Source of the DNA: Sthenelais limicola
Lineage: Eukaryota; Annelida; Polychaeta; Phyllodocida; Sigalionidae
Assembly (NCBI GenBank): GCA_942159475.1
Contig: OW804096.1
Span: forward strand, 40,857,744-40,921,743
Direction: 5' to 3'
Length of the DNA stretch: 64,000 bases
Part shown: positions 1 through 12,562 of the stretch, one piece after another
Position numbering within the stretch: the first letter of the stretch is position 1
How the letters are laid out: each line of letters opens with the position of its first letter
The notes under the pieces: generated by a model
The model's input: the letters and a program-made list of their open reading frames with translations, nothing else
Told to the model about the DNA's origin: nothing
The model's database searches: none
Translations under genes and position numbers: made by a program

Positions 1-3000
1 CCCAAATGACAAAAAACTATCGGGAGTATCAATTTAACAAAAAGAGGCTTATACCAAAAGCTCTATACGGCGCGCGCGATATTATTGTATCATTTAAGCC
101 TTGGCAAACTTTTGCTCTGGAGAAAAAGCGGCAACAGCAAGTCGGATTTAAAAGTAATGTGTATTCATTAAACATCAATCTCATTAGAATAAGCTTAAGA
201 AATGAAGTCACAAGGGACATAACAAAGACAATCCATGTGGTAATTCCCTCCCCGTCGAGCGTATCAAATTGCGGATTATTACACTCAACTGATGGAAATA
301 TCATAGCTGTCGCATTGTTGGCGCTCTTGGCGTTGGGAGGGGAGCAGGATCTGCCGATTATTACATTGTGGCTAATCCGATTTCAGCCTCATAATGCGAA
401 TAATGAAGTAGCGCCATTCTCCCTCGTCCACTCCACCGCGACATTATCGCCCCGTCGCGTGGAAGCCGTCAGAAAGTGAGCCTTGACGTCGCGAGAGGGG
501 GCTGAGAGCAGTTCCTGCGGGTTGGAGGAGAGAGTGCCTCTCCCACGGCCACTCGCCAACCGCAACCACATTACGACAACCGTTATCCGGCATCCGCTTC
601 CTGATTTGGACCACATTTGGATACATTTTAGCGGTGGAGTTGGGGGTGGCTAAAACGTTTCCCAGTCGGGCACTAAGTGCCTTCAGCCGCCGACCCATTT
701 CAGGCAATTTCTGATGGAGAGAGAAACCCAGGCGGGTCAATTTCTTCTGATTAATTCATTTAGACACGATATCAAGCTTAATATGGGGAGCTGGGGTTGT
801 CTCGGCCAGCCTTCCCGACTCCCCGGCCTCTGCCGCTAAGATATGCTCGCAAAATATTATTCGCCGTTTTCCTGCTCGTGCCGTGTCGCCATTTGTCATG
901 TAATCAAATTAGATGTTTGGGCGAAACTTTGAGAAAACAGTGCGCCTTTCGACTCGACTTGCGTGGAGCGGCCCTATTAGCCGACAATTCAGTCGAGATT
1001 AGCTGGCAAGTGAAATTATAGGAGCTACACTAAAAGGCTTTTACGCTATCTTAAAAGCTTTACACCTCGTTTAAACTTAATGGAACGAAATAATGAAATT
1101 AGCGCGGGGGATGCACAGGGAGAGAGGGAAAGAGTGGCACTGGTTTACCTTGGTGGGCAAGGACGATGTATAAGAAGGTATAAAACTAGAGGCGGGGAAG
1201 TGGGGGAGAGACTGGTCAGCGAGCACTAAAAGCTTTGAGATTAGACGTGGTCAAGGGGGTTATGTTAGTGACGAACAGCAGCCATAAGAAACAACCTGCA
1301 TCCCCACCTTATCTCTCCATTATCGCCCACACCACCAGATGTCGACTGTGGCGCCACCAGCCGGAGATTGGCTACAGCAGGCTGGCGGAGGAATAAATTC
1401 ATTCATCAGCATTGGGGCATATTAGTTGGAAGCGCCTCCTCGTCTCCATGCACCAAGCTGCTTTCTTTTTCTCTTGTTTGCTCCGTGTTTGCTCCAAATG
1501 CGATACGACGTACGGTTTTGCTCATTAAACGTCGGCCTAATGGTTCCTAATTCCTTGGCGACTGTTTCTGACGAGCGACTGCGGTTCGATAATTGGTGTT
1601 TAGCCGGTAAAACACAAGATTGCAAACTGAAAAACCCCGAGCACGAACAATAGCAAGATGATTAATATCATACCAGCTCGTCAATGGCGAAATCAGCAGA
1701 GCAGAGAGTTCTTTTTCTTCCCATCCTAGCTCAGCGGAGGCAGTTTTATATCCAGGCAACAACGTACTATAACATTGTCATTTCACTGCAGAGAGGAACC
1801 CCTGGAAAAATCCTAATGCCTTTCATATCATCAGCTTATAGGCATGTAATCTCTTGAAATATATTGTTGTGGGTTCTTTTTCATAGAAGGGCATTTCATT
1901 GCCCCATTTTTTCCCCCAGCAAAATTACATTTGGCCATGTGTATGGATAGACTAATAGGTGCTTAATTCTACTTGACGCGGACGTAATGTTGCATTATGA
2001 GGCGAGAAGTAGTTTAATGACCCCGTGCAATTTACTGGGAGCCTGGCCCATTTTCAAGCCTGTTGGTGCGCCATTCAAACCACAAGCTTTTCGACTGTGA
2101 TTGTCTAAGCAAACGGTTACTGTTAGTATACAATTCAACAAAAGGGGTAATCAAGCAGAAAATCTAAATCCCTTCATTGCCTAGTCATACATGTCATATG
2201 AAGCACTTTACTTTATTTGGAAAACCGAGTACATCCACCCGTGCCGCTGTTTGTTGACAGATGTTCAAAATACCTAATTATTTGCTTATCCAGAAACAGA
2301 TGCTTTCCTGGCACATCATTGTATATTAATCACATTTGGTAAATAAATATTGATCAAAATAATCAACAGTCATGATCAATATCTGTCAATTTTACCAATT
2401 AAACGCTTGATTATGCCCGCATCAAGTTAAGCATTTGCCTTTGGCGGCCCTCCTACATGCTGTTGATGGTGATTCCTGAGTCCCTTTGTGACCTGATGTT
2501 CAGGCGCACTATTGTGAACTGTATTTGAAGGAGATGCCCCAGGGCACCCTGCTAAATCAAGTTCTACTTCGGAAAGTGAAACAAAAGCGAGCTAATAAAT
2601 CAATAGTCGAAAATAATACAGTTCCCCATCGGGAAGAAATTGCAGGGAAAAAGCGATATGCCTAGATCAAAAATTAAGCTGAATGTTTCTTTACCAATAT
2701 GAGTAATAAATAAGGTTTAATGTTTTATAATGAGGCCGCATTTTATCATCTGTTTTGTCCGAAATCTTATATTAGTTTTTAGACATCGATGGATTGAGCT
2801 TTTTGAGCGATGGACCTCGTTGTAAATACCCAGACGCTGAAGCTCCCCAATACGAAATAACATGTAAGTAGTATATGGAAAAAGGGCATTCACCCAGGGC
2901 TGCTATATGTACATACTACGTGTACATGTATATGTAGGCATGGCAAACCAAACAATGAATCAAAGTGATGAGGACCATAAGAATAATATTTATGATCAAT

Positions 3001-6000
3001 TTAAGATGAAATCTATTTTTAGCAACAATTGTCTATTTACTTTAGCCAACTTGTGAATTACACAACGTAATTAAGGTATACGAAATTTTGCGTATGTTTT
3101 TTTTCTCTTTTTTCTTCTTTAGAACAACATTCTGATGGTACTGGGATATGGATTTCCTCTTTTCAGTAGATTAAGAATAGAAATACTCTCTTAATTGATG
3201 TAACATAAAGTAGGCCTTATTATATTGGAAATTGATTCTCCAAATTATCTTATGCGGTGGAAGAAATACTCCATCTTGATCCAATTGCCTTTAATCCCAC
3301 ATGCAGCGAGTGAAATTCGAGCACATGTAGCATGGTTGATATGAAGCCACTGTTCAGTACTACTTTGTGGTATCAAAGATTGTGGGCAAGGAGAGTAGTA
3401 ATAGAAAGCGTCAGTGTGTGAAGCAATTGAGGCAGGACTTTACATTCGAGCGTGGCATACCAAGCCAATACATCTTGCGACGTTTGTGACAAATCAAGTC
3501 AGGCCAGCATGCAGCATCCATCACCAGGGCATTCGGTGGCTGATTGTTGTTGGGGATGTGACTGGTGTGAGTCCACTCTAAGCCTGATTGCCACACCTTG
3601 GCCCGGGCCACATATGCTAGCGTGTCAGCCCCACGGACATTATCGAGCAAATCGCTCGTTTAATGGACAGTTCATGAACACCTTATCTATTTACACAGCA
3701 TAATAGCGCGAAAATGCTTGACAGGAAAGGAGTTATTCATTTTTCTAATTTGATTCTGGCAAATTTTAACTCGATCAGCCATGGCCGTGGTGTGAGCAGA
3801 TGAAGCCAGTGCGAGGCGCAAAATGCGCCCTTGGTGCCACTCGGGGAGCCAGGGGCGGCATTCTCATTAAATTAGTGCTCCATTGATTCCCAAATTTGCC
3901 GCCAAATGACAGTTATCAAAGCTTATAATATCAATAGATTCAATCACTGCACTTGCAGCCTAGGTCAAAGCAGTGACCGGTGGAGCAGAGATTCACTTTA
4001 GTGTTCACTTTGCCCGCTAGATGCCCATTTCCCCAAAGCAGACGACATTTTCTTTCGAATATTACATACAATAATGCTGGCCCAGCCTCTCCAATGCAGG
4101 GGAGCTGGGCGATAAAACAAGCAGCTATCGATTTTTGGTGGTAGTGCTCTCGTGACAAATATTTTCTGTACAAATAAAATCATTACGGCATATAAATACT
4201 TTATGGATGGTTGGAGTGAAAGGTTACTTCTTTCATTTTGGACGAAATTGCGATAAGTGAACGGGCAAAGGCAGGGTCGCGGTTGGGTCGCCGGTGATCG
4301 ATCGCGCTTCTGGTATCGTGTCGTCGGGGCCTCAGATTTACAAAACGCTCGTAATCTAAGCAAAAGTAACGCAGACTGAGTGCGTTTTCCAGCCGCCCAG
4401 GGTCTATAGATCGCGCATGCCCACAGCGCAACACGACAACGACTAATTTGTCCGTAATTTGGCCAAATTGAGGCGGATTGATCGCTGCCGAAAGTAGTGC
4501 CGCCCCGGCCCCTCGGCCCTATGATGAGCGCTGATCGGTGTTCAAGCATATTAAAGGCCTTTCACCAACATCCGAGCGCACCAAATGAGAACATTATCGA
4601 GACATTATACATTAGATAAATGGCGGGGTTTAGGGTGCACACGTAATGGTGGAAGTCCCGGCTCACTGACATGAAGAGGACGCCGATTGCTCTCCAATCT
4701 GTCTGTCCCTCCAGCTACCCCGGTCCTTTGATTCGCCCACCCTAGCGGACTGGAAAATAAACGCGTCAAAAATGAGCAGCCGGGATGTTTTCTAAACGTT
4801 TGCATCAGGGCTGTCTGTGGGGACCTAATGATGCCAGCTTGCGCTGTACTCAAGGCCTCCAATCTGCCTGTGCCCTTCGCAATATGTGATCGATTGGATA
4901 GAAGATGCCTATACTAGGTATCGCCTGGTAGCTAGAAATCACCCACTATTTCCCCGGGTAGAAAATGGAACTAAATCAAGATCCCCTTGCCTGTCTATAC
5001 ATACACCTATCCCCTTTCCCCATACATCCTTCTACAAAACCCCAACCCCCTCCTCCTCCCTCTTCTAACCCCATTGTGCGGGCCTATACACACACACTAT
5101 GCTAACCCTATATCAGTACCCATCCCTTACTGTAGACCAAAAGCTAAATGGTTTGCTGGGAGAGGCATTGTTGATTACCAATCGATTGGGACCAAACGTC
5201 CGGAACTACTTTGCGCGCGGTAGTATACACATGGGCATAGCGGTCCGTTCCGGACAGCAGCGCTCCCTAGGGGATCCCGTGAGAGGCTGCCATCGCTGAC
5301 CAGCGCCCGCAAAGCCCTTCCTGTCCGTTTTGTTTGCCACGGCTGAATAGAAGCTGAATGCTTGACTAGAAAATATTTACCCGTCTAATGAGTGCGCAGC
5401 AGGCTAATTGAGTTAGATGGACACATTCTCCAGGCTTTGTTCGTTAATAGCATTAGGGATAGACGACGTGAGGAGGTAGGGGTTAGACCTAAGGGACCAC
5501 AAAGCTCATATACTGCAAGTAACGAAGAGCCTTATCTATACCACAAACTATATGGGCAAGGGTTGGCGGGGAGAGCTGCTAGATGTAGGCCTGAAATAAA
5601 GTTTGATGAATCATATTTTGTCATCCACGAGGATTTTGTCATTACAATATACAATTACGTATGAATAGGATTCTCTGTCGTTATAAATGTATCTCAATGT
5701 CAATTTTAATCCTTTAGAAGGTTTTCTAATAGTTCCTTACCTGAACAGTTTAGTGCAGCACTGTATTCAAGAACTTCACTTATATCCCTTGGAGTGGTTT
5801 CTATTCATCTTTCTGTCATATAGGTCAAAGCACGTAAATCTAGATTAAGTTACATCAACTTGAAATACTTACATTTACATAGAAGGACTTGAGCTCTTTC
5901 AAAATGAATGGCAGACCACAGGAGCACTATTAACTTGACAACATACCATGTCTCAAAACCGATTCCTGCTTTAAAGTGATTTGCAGTAGCTAATGCATTA

Positions 6001-6060
6001 ATCTGTAATCTACAGGGACAAATTTCGGTTTAAGATGGTGAATCATCCCTTGAATAAAAC
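1..6060. other. Non-coding DNA, no supported gene
   Basis: Short frames of up to 183 codons occur (for example 3998-4549 minus), but none has a recognisable domain, and several overlap each other on both strands as expected of chance frames in moderately GC-rich DNA. Blocks at about 450-1000, 1320-1480, 3780-3870, 4240-4560 and 4640-5320 are more GC-rich than the AT-rich DNA between them and could be regulatory. TACATGTA-like short palindromes occur near 2910-2935. I see no tRNA, rRNA or recognisable transposon. Confidence 0.6.
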
Positions 6061-6074
6061 TGTCAGTCATGTCA

Positions 6075-6830
6075 TAGGAAGACCACATGGTAGGTCTTCC
6101 TGTGTCAGGTGCGACGTGTCCAACGACGTGACGTCAGGAGGCACGTTGTTGATTCTTACCGTGAACGCGAGGGGGTGCTACTCTTAAGGCTCCCTCCAAC
6201 CTGAGGAATGCGAACTAGGTGAGCTTGTAGGATGTCGGTATATAAAGGCGTACAATGGGTGAGGGCGAGACCTCTCCTAGACGAGACTGCTTCTCTCCAG
6301 CGAGACAAAACCTCCTAGAGGGAGCTTAACAGACGAGGAGGAGGTTGGACAGGCACCCTGGGACGGTGAACAAGGTAGTTGATTAGGGTTGGTTATTGTA
6401 AGGGCGGTCTGGGTCACAATAGAACCGGCTCCATCGAGAGTCCATGATTGACACCCACATTGAACACTCGTTACTCGGCTAGCCAACATTGGGAAGAGAG
6501 GCAGCCGCCCTACCACCCTGTTTGTGGCATACAGGACAAAACCGAGCGCAAATATCCCACACGAGCATCAAATATTTGTGTAGACGACAGACTAGGATCA
6601 TTATGTGGCTGCCTTGAAAGCCTGTAGGTTGTTTCTTCAGGGACTTCAGCGCGTGTCATACAAATCTCTGACGTCTGTCAGACCTCTCTCTCTCTAGCTA
6701 CTAGATATATCGACTGAACATGCTGTTAATCTCCCTCACAGGGATGGACAGCGGTCGTATGGTTTACACATCAGGGAACCTCAAAGATCTAAGTTAAAAT
6801 GTGGTGGCACACCATTAAAATAAAGACGTT
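6075..6830 (+). mobile_element. Possible solo LTR or LTR-like block
   Basis: The base composition differs from the surrounding AT-rich DNA. It starts with a 9-bp hairpin (AGGAAGACC and its complement, 6075-6101) and TGTGTCAGG. It has a clear TATA box (TATATAAAG, about 6239-6247) followed by CT- and GA-rich leader sequence, and ends near an AATAAA (about 6819). A TATA box several hundred bases before a poly(A) signal, without an ORF, is the layout of a solo LTR. I found no convincing target-site duplication, internal gag/pol region or second LTR, so this stays tentative. Confidence 0.25.
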
Positions 6831-6839
6831 ACTGTATTT

Positions 6840-9800
6840 ATAAGCAAAGACACCCCCTTTGACTTAAACTCCCCAATTTTGATAGATAGGAATCTCTTAA
6901 GCTTAGGAATTAAGTAGGGGGGACGTGTCATCACCTATTGACGGTTCACATACTGTGTTTCTCTGTATGTGTTGAACACCTTAAAAGAAGGGCCTACTCC
7001 TCCTATACATTCCTACTACTTGAGCTAGCACTTTGCACCTATACCCAATATCACCTATATACCTCAACGCCCCATTTCTACACCTCCACCAAAAGATTCC
7101 AAGTGCCAAGCCTTGGGGGCAAAGTATGCCTCTTAATGCAATCATGAGGGATAGAAAGTGTGAAAACACGATTCAAACATAGTCATTACCCACGGTGTGG
7201 GTCTCTGACACTCTCTATATACATCGGCGTAACTCGCTGGCATACCCAGTGAGGGCGCTCCTCTCTCTATCATGGGGGCATAATGGATGTCATGCAAAAG
7301 TGAATGAAAAGGCCACAAAGGGCTGATTGTTGCCACTTCCGCGCCCGTTCCGAAAAGCAAAGAGTCGGCACGTTTATATCCAAATATTTTGTAACAACAA
7401 TCAACCCTGGGCCATTGTCCTACAAAAGGAACGCTCGGTAATGGCTGCGCAGTTGGGGAAAAGGAAAATAGTGGGACGCTCTGCTTAATGTGGCGTGTAA
7501 AATTCAAGAGGACATTACGGCAAAGCCGGTACCGACGAGGTGTGATCTGCCTTTGTAAGCTCTAATTTTTGTTGTGCTATCATCAGGATTCCCTCGGGGG
7601 TAGTCACGAGTTTGATTGGCATTTTCTTTGTCCGATTCACACCGAAAGAGATGTAGTTGTATCTCGTGTGAGCACGATTTGGCGTGGACGCATCTCTCAC
7701 GGGTCGCTGATGAATATTGCATAGTGTGTGGGGATGAAACCGAGTTATATCTACAGTAGTTATAGGCATAAATGGGAGGCCGAGAAACCTGCCTGCCACT
7801 ACGTTTATCCTCATTATGCTCTTCTCGCATTAATAAAAAACATTAACACCTGTTAGGCGCATTCCCGTTTGAAAGAAATTGACTCGGAAAACAATTAAAA
7901 CTTAAATGACAATGGGATGCCATCTATTTTCGTGAACACTGGACGCTTGCTTGTACATAATCTACTTTAAGGACATACTTATTGACACAGAACCTCTATA
8001 AATCATTTTTACATTTCATAATTATGTAATTGAGTTATATTGCATCAGTATCGACCAAAATAATTTACACATAATGTCTCAATAAGCTCCATGAATCTAA
8101 TTCTAATTATTCTATAAACGGAGATATTTTTATATGTTTACTATACATGTTTGTAAAGTACAATGCTTGTCTGACCCTTATAGCAACATGCAGTGATCCG
8201 GTGGCCTTGCAAGCTATCATAGTTTCCGAATACATATGAAAACATAAATAATCGAAAGTCAGCATACATACATGTACAGTTCCAGGGCCAAACCCTCAGA
8301 TCAGATAAGAATGGTATATCAGTGATTGGACTCCTACTTCGCTAATAGGTTTCCTGGCCTAGGACTAAGCGTTCTGATGGGATGATAATGACATTTTGCT
8401 GTCTTAATGGAATTGTAATGGCACTTTGCGGTTTGCGGTTTGAGGCGAGAGGCTTTCCCTCCATTTGAAGGGACTCTCTCATCTTTGGGCCTAGACTGTG
8501 TAATGCCCTCATCACCCGTGCACGCGCCAATCTCAGAAATGGGTAACGGTAAATGAAACAACACACAGAGACCAATTTCGAGGCAATGGCATTTTCTTCC
8601 AGTCACTCTCAGATTAATTGATAATTGGGATAATTAGGATCAAATGGGGTTTCTGTTTGCAGGTGCGCGGTGCTGGTTAAGTTACATTTTTTGCCTGCAC
8701 AAACTGCGCCCGTTTGAATTTTAAAAATATTATTACCCAAGAGGTTTAATTAACGAGTAGGAAACTGGTTCTAAATGTTTGTCAAAGATGGGGTCCACTT
8801 TCAAAATAAATAATGTGCTCGTAGAATCCAAGCAGGCTGTTTAAACATTAGGACTTGCAAATATTTATTCCTCCACGCATTTGGCTTTGTTAAGTCTCAT
8901 TATTAATATAAAGGAACATTGGAATGTAAAATGTGCTTAAAATGAGCTAGTTCGGAGCCACTGTGCGTGGGTTTTCACAGCCCTGGACGTGTCGAACCAT
9001 ATTCACAGATACGTGTATATAAATAGGAAATAATACAAGAAGTGGTTAACCTCTAACTGATCAAAACGCCCAGGGGTTTGAGAGGAAACCAACATATTAT
9101 TTAACATTCATCATTTGAAAAATATTTCATTCGGCAAGACATATATATACATTTTATAGTGAAACCATGTTCTCAGTATAGCCTGATTTTATATTCAATT
9201 TAAACTAAATATATTATCATAACAACATGAAGAAACAGTAAATCGATCAAGTATACATCCAAGAATGACATAGTTCCCAAACAAGAAGTTCTTTTTTCGC
9301 TAGGGCTTGCGACCAGGTGGGGCAGATATGTAGACACCGCAAGTATGTCGCAAGGCCTTGTTTGATCGCAAGCTATCGCTTGTTCCCCGCGATATAGTGG
9401 AGGAGCCCTATAATATATACTAATATATAAGACATTGTATTTCCATTGTACCACTTACCATGTACTTCGATGTATAAGAGATCGGATGACGTGGAGTAGG
9501 AATAAAGCATGTGTCATTTCGTCTATAGTAAAACAGTCAAACAAATAAAGGATTAGACAATAACAGACAAATCTATTTGTTGCTGCTCCCATTTCTGTGA
9601 AACAAAAGGATCACATGTTGATGCCTTAATTTCCGTCGTCATTAAAACCTGTAATCGACGTGCCGCACTAGCAAATATAAATCAATGCCAAGCAACATCT
9701 TTCAGAAAAAATATTAATGGCAACAACAGTAACTTTTTTCTCTCGCCAATAGATCCTCCCCATCTTCTAACGGTTCATATGTATTATGCCTAAATTAATT

Positions 9801-11577
9801 AGAGTCAATTAGATGTTTTAGCCCCGTGTTACTTAATGGGATAAACAGGGAGATCGATGAAATAGTTTTCTGTCAGCGGCCATGGTCTTTAATTGTGGTA
9901 GGAGTCATTAATCGGGCTTTGCTTGGTCTGGGCGGAGATCCTATCTATCAGAGATGATCAGCTGGAAAAAGACCTGGCATTTTACATAAACAGAACACTG
10001 GAGCCTTTATGACAGGACTGGTTTGTTATCGGTTTGTTATCAACAGTCCAAGACAAAGGCCAGATAACAGTAATTAAATCAGCTCGATTGGAGTGACATG
10101 TTTTTCTCTTCAATATTGAACGTAGCAAATATACCGCACATGACATTTACAGAGGAGGTTTTAAACAATGTGCTGTTTTTAGAGTGCATAGGAAAGGGAG
10201 GGAGGGAGAAGCGTGTATTTTGCGAAGCCTTGCCTAGGCAACTGCTTAGGCCACTGGGAAAGGGAGATATGGATTACATCAATATATGAGGCTAGGAGAA
10301 AAACGATGAGGTGGAGTAACTAATGCTGCCTATGAAACTGCTTCCAAGCATCGCAGACTCAGCACACTGTTTAGTAGATAGTGAAAAAGTACCAGTTATA
10401 CGAGTGACCCGAAAACCTGCACTGCTGTAGCGAGAATGGCCTGCAACAAAGGCGTTGCTGATGAGGTAGGATGAGTCTATTGGGAATCATAAGCAGTCAA
10501 TTGAAGCCTATCTGACGGGCGAATTTGAGCGATCGTAGTAATGATTCGAGGAACAAAGGCATCAATCACTTAATCGAGGGAACGTAGATTACAAATTATA
10601 TATTAATGGTCCCAATTCGAGGGTGCGGTCGCTGGAAGGCTTTCTTGGGGGGTTAAGCGATAGAAGTCAGTGTACACTCGACCCCTTTTTATATACACAT
10701 ACATGTATCTGTGTACACTGGACCAAACATATACAGGTAAATATCTGAACTGTAACTTACCTATAGATAATTAAATCTCTAGATAGTGACCATTTTTTAT
10801 ACTTTGTTTAAGCAGGAGGGAATATAAAAGTTTGGCCTTTGCCAGCCTATTCGCGAGGATCATGGAGCTAGCCCTCTTTTTTAATTCGTACCTCGTCTAT
10901 TTTTTACTTACATTGGTAGTAGGCAAATAGAAAGTTAATTGTTTTATATACATGTGTGGAATGAGATGAAAATTAGAGTATGAAATAAGATGTTGTGATG
11001 AAAGAATTTGACACCATTACATAAAGAGTTCTTAATTATTGTACTTGTAGTATACTTGTTAACTTAACTTTATTTTTTAATTCTTGGCATTCCTTTTCCC
11101 AGGGAAGCAACACCCAAGGTGCTAATCAGTTTTGTTTATATTTCGCTTCTTCGTGGAATTACCTTTCTGTTGTTTACGAGCATGTCTCACCCACATCGAA
11201 TTTGATTCTAATGAGTAGCCTATACATACACGTATGAAACATCGAAAAAGTGGAACAGATCCTTTGACTATACGCAAGTCTCTCAAGTGCCCTCGTGGGA
11301 TGTATCAACTGTTTTGATCCAGGCGGATTTTTTATGTTGCATAATATTTATCAAAACTCAAGGACTCTTTGCACATGTTTATATAAAAATGCGATCATAC
11401 ACTGAATGGTCGCCACGCTGTCGAGGGGGGAGACATGATATAGATATATTGAATGCTGCATGTCTTGCCTTTTTTTGGTTATAACATTAGCCAGTTTTTA
11501 TAAGTATAGTGCATACTCTAACATGTGTCAATAATCAATAAATGTATTTATGGCATCCAAGCCAAAGATAGGGATAA
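6840..11577. other. Non-coding DNA, no supported gene
   Basis: This is AT-rich DNA with short unrecognised frames (the longest is 121 codons at 7142-7507 minus). A block at about 9740-10080 is rich in TAAT/ATTA homeodomain-type cores and looks unlike its neighbours. Apart from the listed 8297-8512 sequence I see no repeat family or RNA gene. Confidence 0.55.
8297..8512 (+). repeat. Diverged ~190-bp sequence, copy 1 (pair with 55487-55650)
   Basis: This shares an ordered series of matches with 55487-55650 on the same strand: CAGATCAGAT, then CTAAT(A/G)G..TTTCC.GGCC, then TAATGG.ATT.TAATGG, then GCGAGAGG.TTTTCCCTC or its close variant, then GCCTAGACTGT. The order and spacing agree with small indels, so the two are homologous. 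Neither has obvious terminal inverted repeats or a coding frame. It could be an old interspersed repeat or a duplicated regulatory element. Confidence 0.6.
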
Positions 11578-11650
11578 GCGTTTTCGTCATTAATGTACAA
11601 ATAATTCTACATAATATGTAGAATTATTTGTACATTAATGACGAAAACGC
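11578..11650. repeat. Perfect 36-bp-arm palindrome
   Basis: The 36 bases at 11578-11613 are exactly repeated in inverted orientation at 11615-11650, with a single A between. The arms begin GCGTTTTCGTCATTAATG. Arms this long without a mismatch imply recent origin or active maintenance. It is not flanked by a visible transposon. Confidence 0.95.
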
Positions 11651-11654
11651 GTAT

Positions 11655-11705
11655 TATGTAAAATACAGTAAACTATATATTATATAGTTTACTGTATTTT
11701 ACATA
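11655..11705. repeat. Perfect 25-bp-arm palindrome adjacent to the first
   Basis: Positions 11655-11679 and 11681-11705 are exact inverted copies around a single T. The arms begin TATGTAAAATACAG. It lies 4 bp from the end of the 73-bp palindrome and has unrelated sequence, so the two hairpins sit side by side. Confidence 0.95.
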
Positions 11706-12492
11706 TATTGATATACAATATTCGTGTATATATCTCTCCTTCTTAAAACTTATGTTTGGGTGTTAATTGCCGTTTTATAAATATTTTCATGGATAATTTT
11801 CATAATATGGTGACTTTCTCATTGGCTAAGTTAACAGAATAGTTAATATTGTGAGGATGAATCGTATATTTGCTTCTTTTTGTAATTATGGTGTAAGCAT
11901 TATAGATAATTTGCTTATTTAGGAAATAATTTATAGTGCTAAACATAATAATTGTCTACTTGGCTAATCACTTTAAAGAAATCCAGTCCTGACAATAGAT
12001 TCATGTTGTTTGGATTTCATTAGTTTCGTCCAAAAAGTATACATAATGCGACATAATCGCTTTCAGTGATTCTAAAGATAACCGGTATGTGCGAAATGAT
12101 ATATTTTAAGTCAATGAACACAAACGGTTAATTGAGTACTTGGGCGTATACATATCCATACAATCCACAGGTTCATTGCTCTTTCGGTTCCATAAAGCGC
12201 ATAATAAATATACGCTTCAGCAATAACAATATAATACACTTATTAAATGTGTATGTTTTTATTAATCACACAACCAGTGAAAGTCCGCCATAGTGAAATA
12301 CGTTCCATCAACGTTAGTAAAATTATATGTATTGCACACGAACGGTGGAAAATTCCCATGATTATTTCCCAATGAATTTAAAATCTTATCATTATAGTTA
12401 TATAGTCCGTATGCGCCTAATATGGAATAGATCATGCAAATAATATGGTTTAGCACTGAAAGTATACTTGAGGATATAGCCAGTCACTTCGG

Positions 12493-12562
12493 TGTGGCAG
12501 GGTGGTCTGAAGTACTGGGAATCAGGAGCTGAGAAGCAGGGAGGTGGTGTGGATTCCAACCC
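12493..12562 (+). repeat. tRNA-Leu-like SINE head (internal Pol III promoter)
   Basis: TGGCAGGGTGGTCTGA (from 12495) fits a Pol III A box and resembles the D-arm of tRNA-Leu. GATTCCAACCC (12552-12562) fits a B box at 8 of 11 positions. The 57-nt A-to-B spacing is that of a class II (long variable arm) tRNA such as Leu. The T-stem is degraded, so this is a SINE head or tRNA pseudogene and not a working tRNA. Confidence 0.5.

Noticed and set aside
3998..4549. 183-codon minus-strand frame
   Set aside because: No domain, signal peptide or family resemblance. Overlapping frames exist in the same GC-rich block, consistent with chance.
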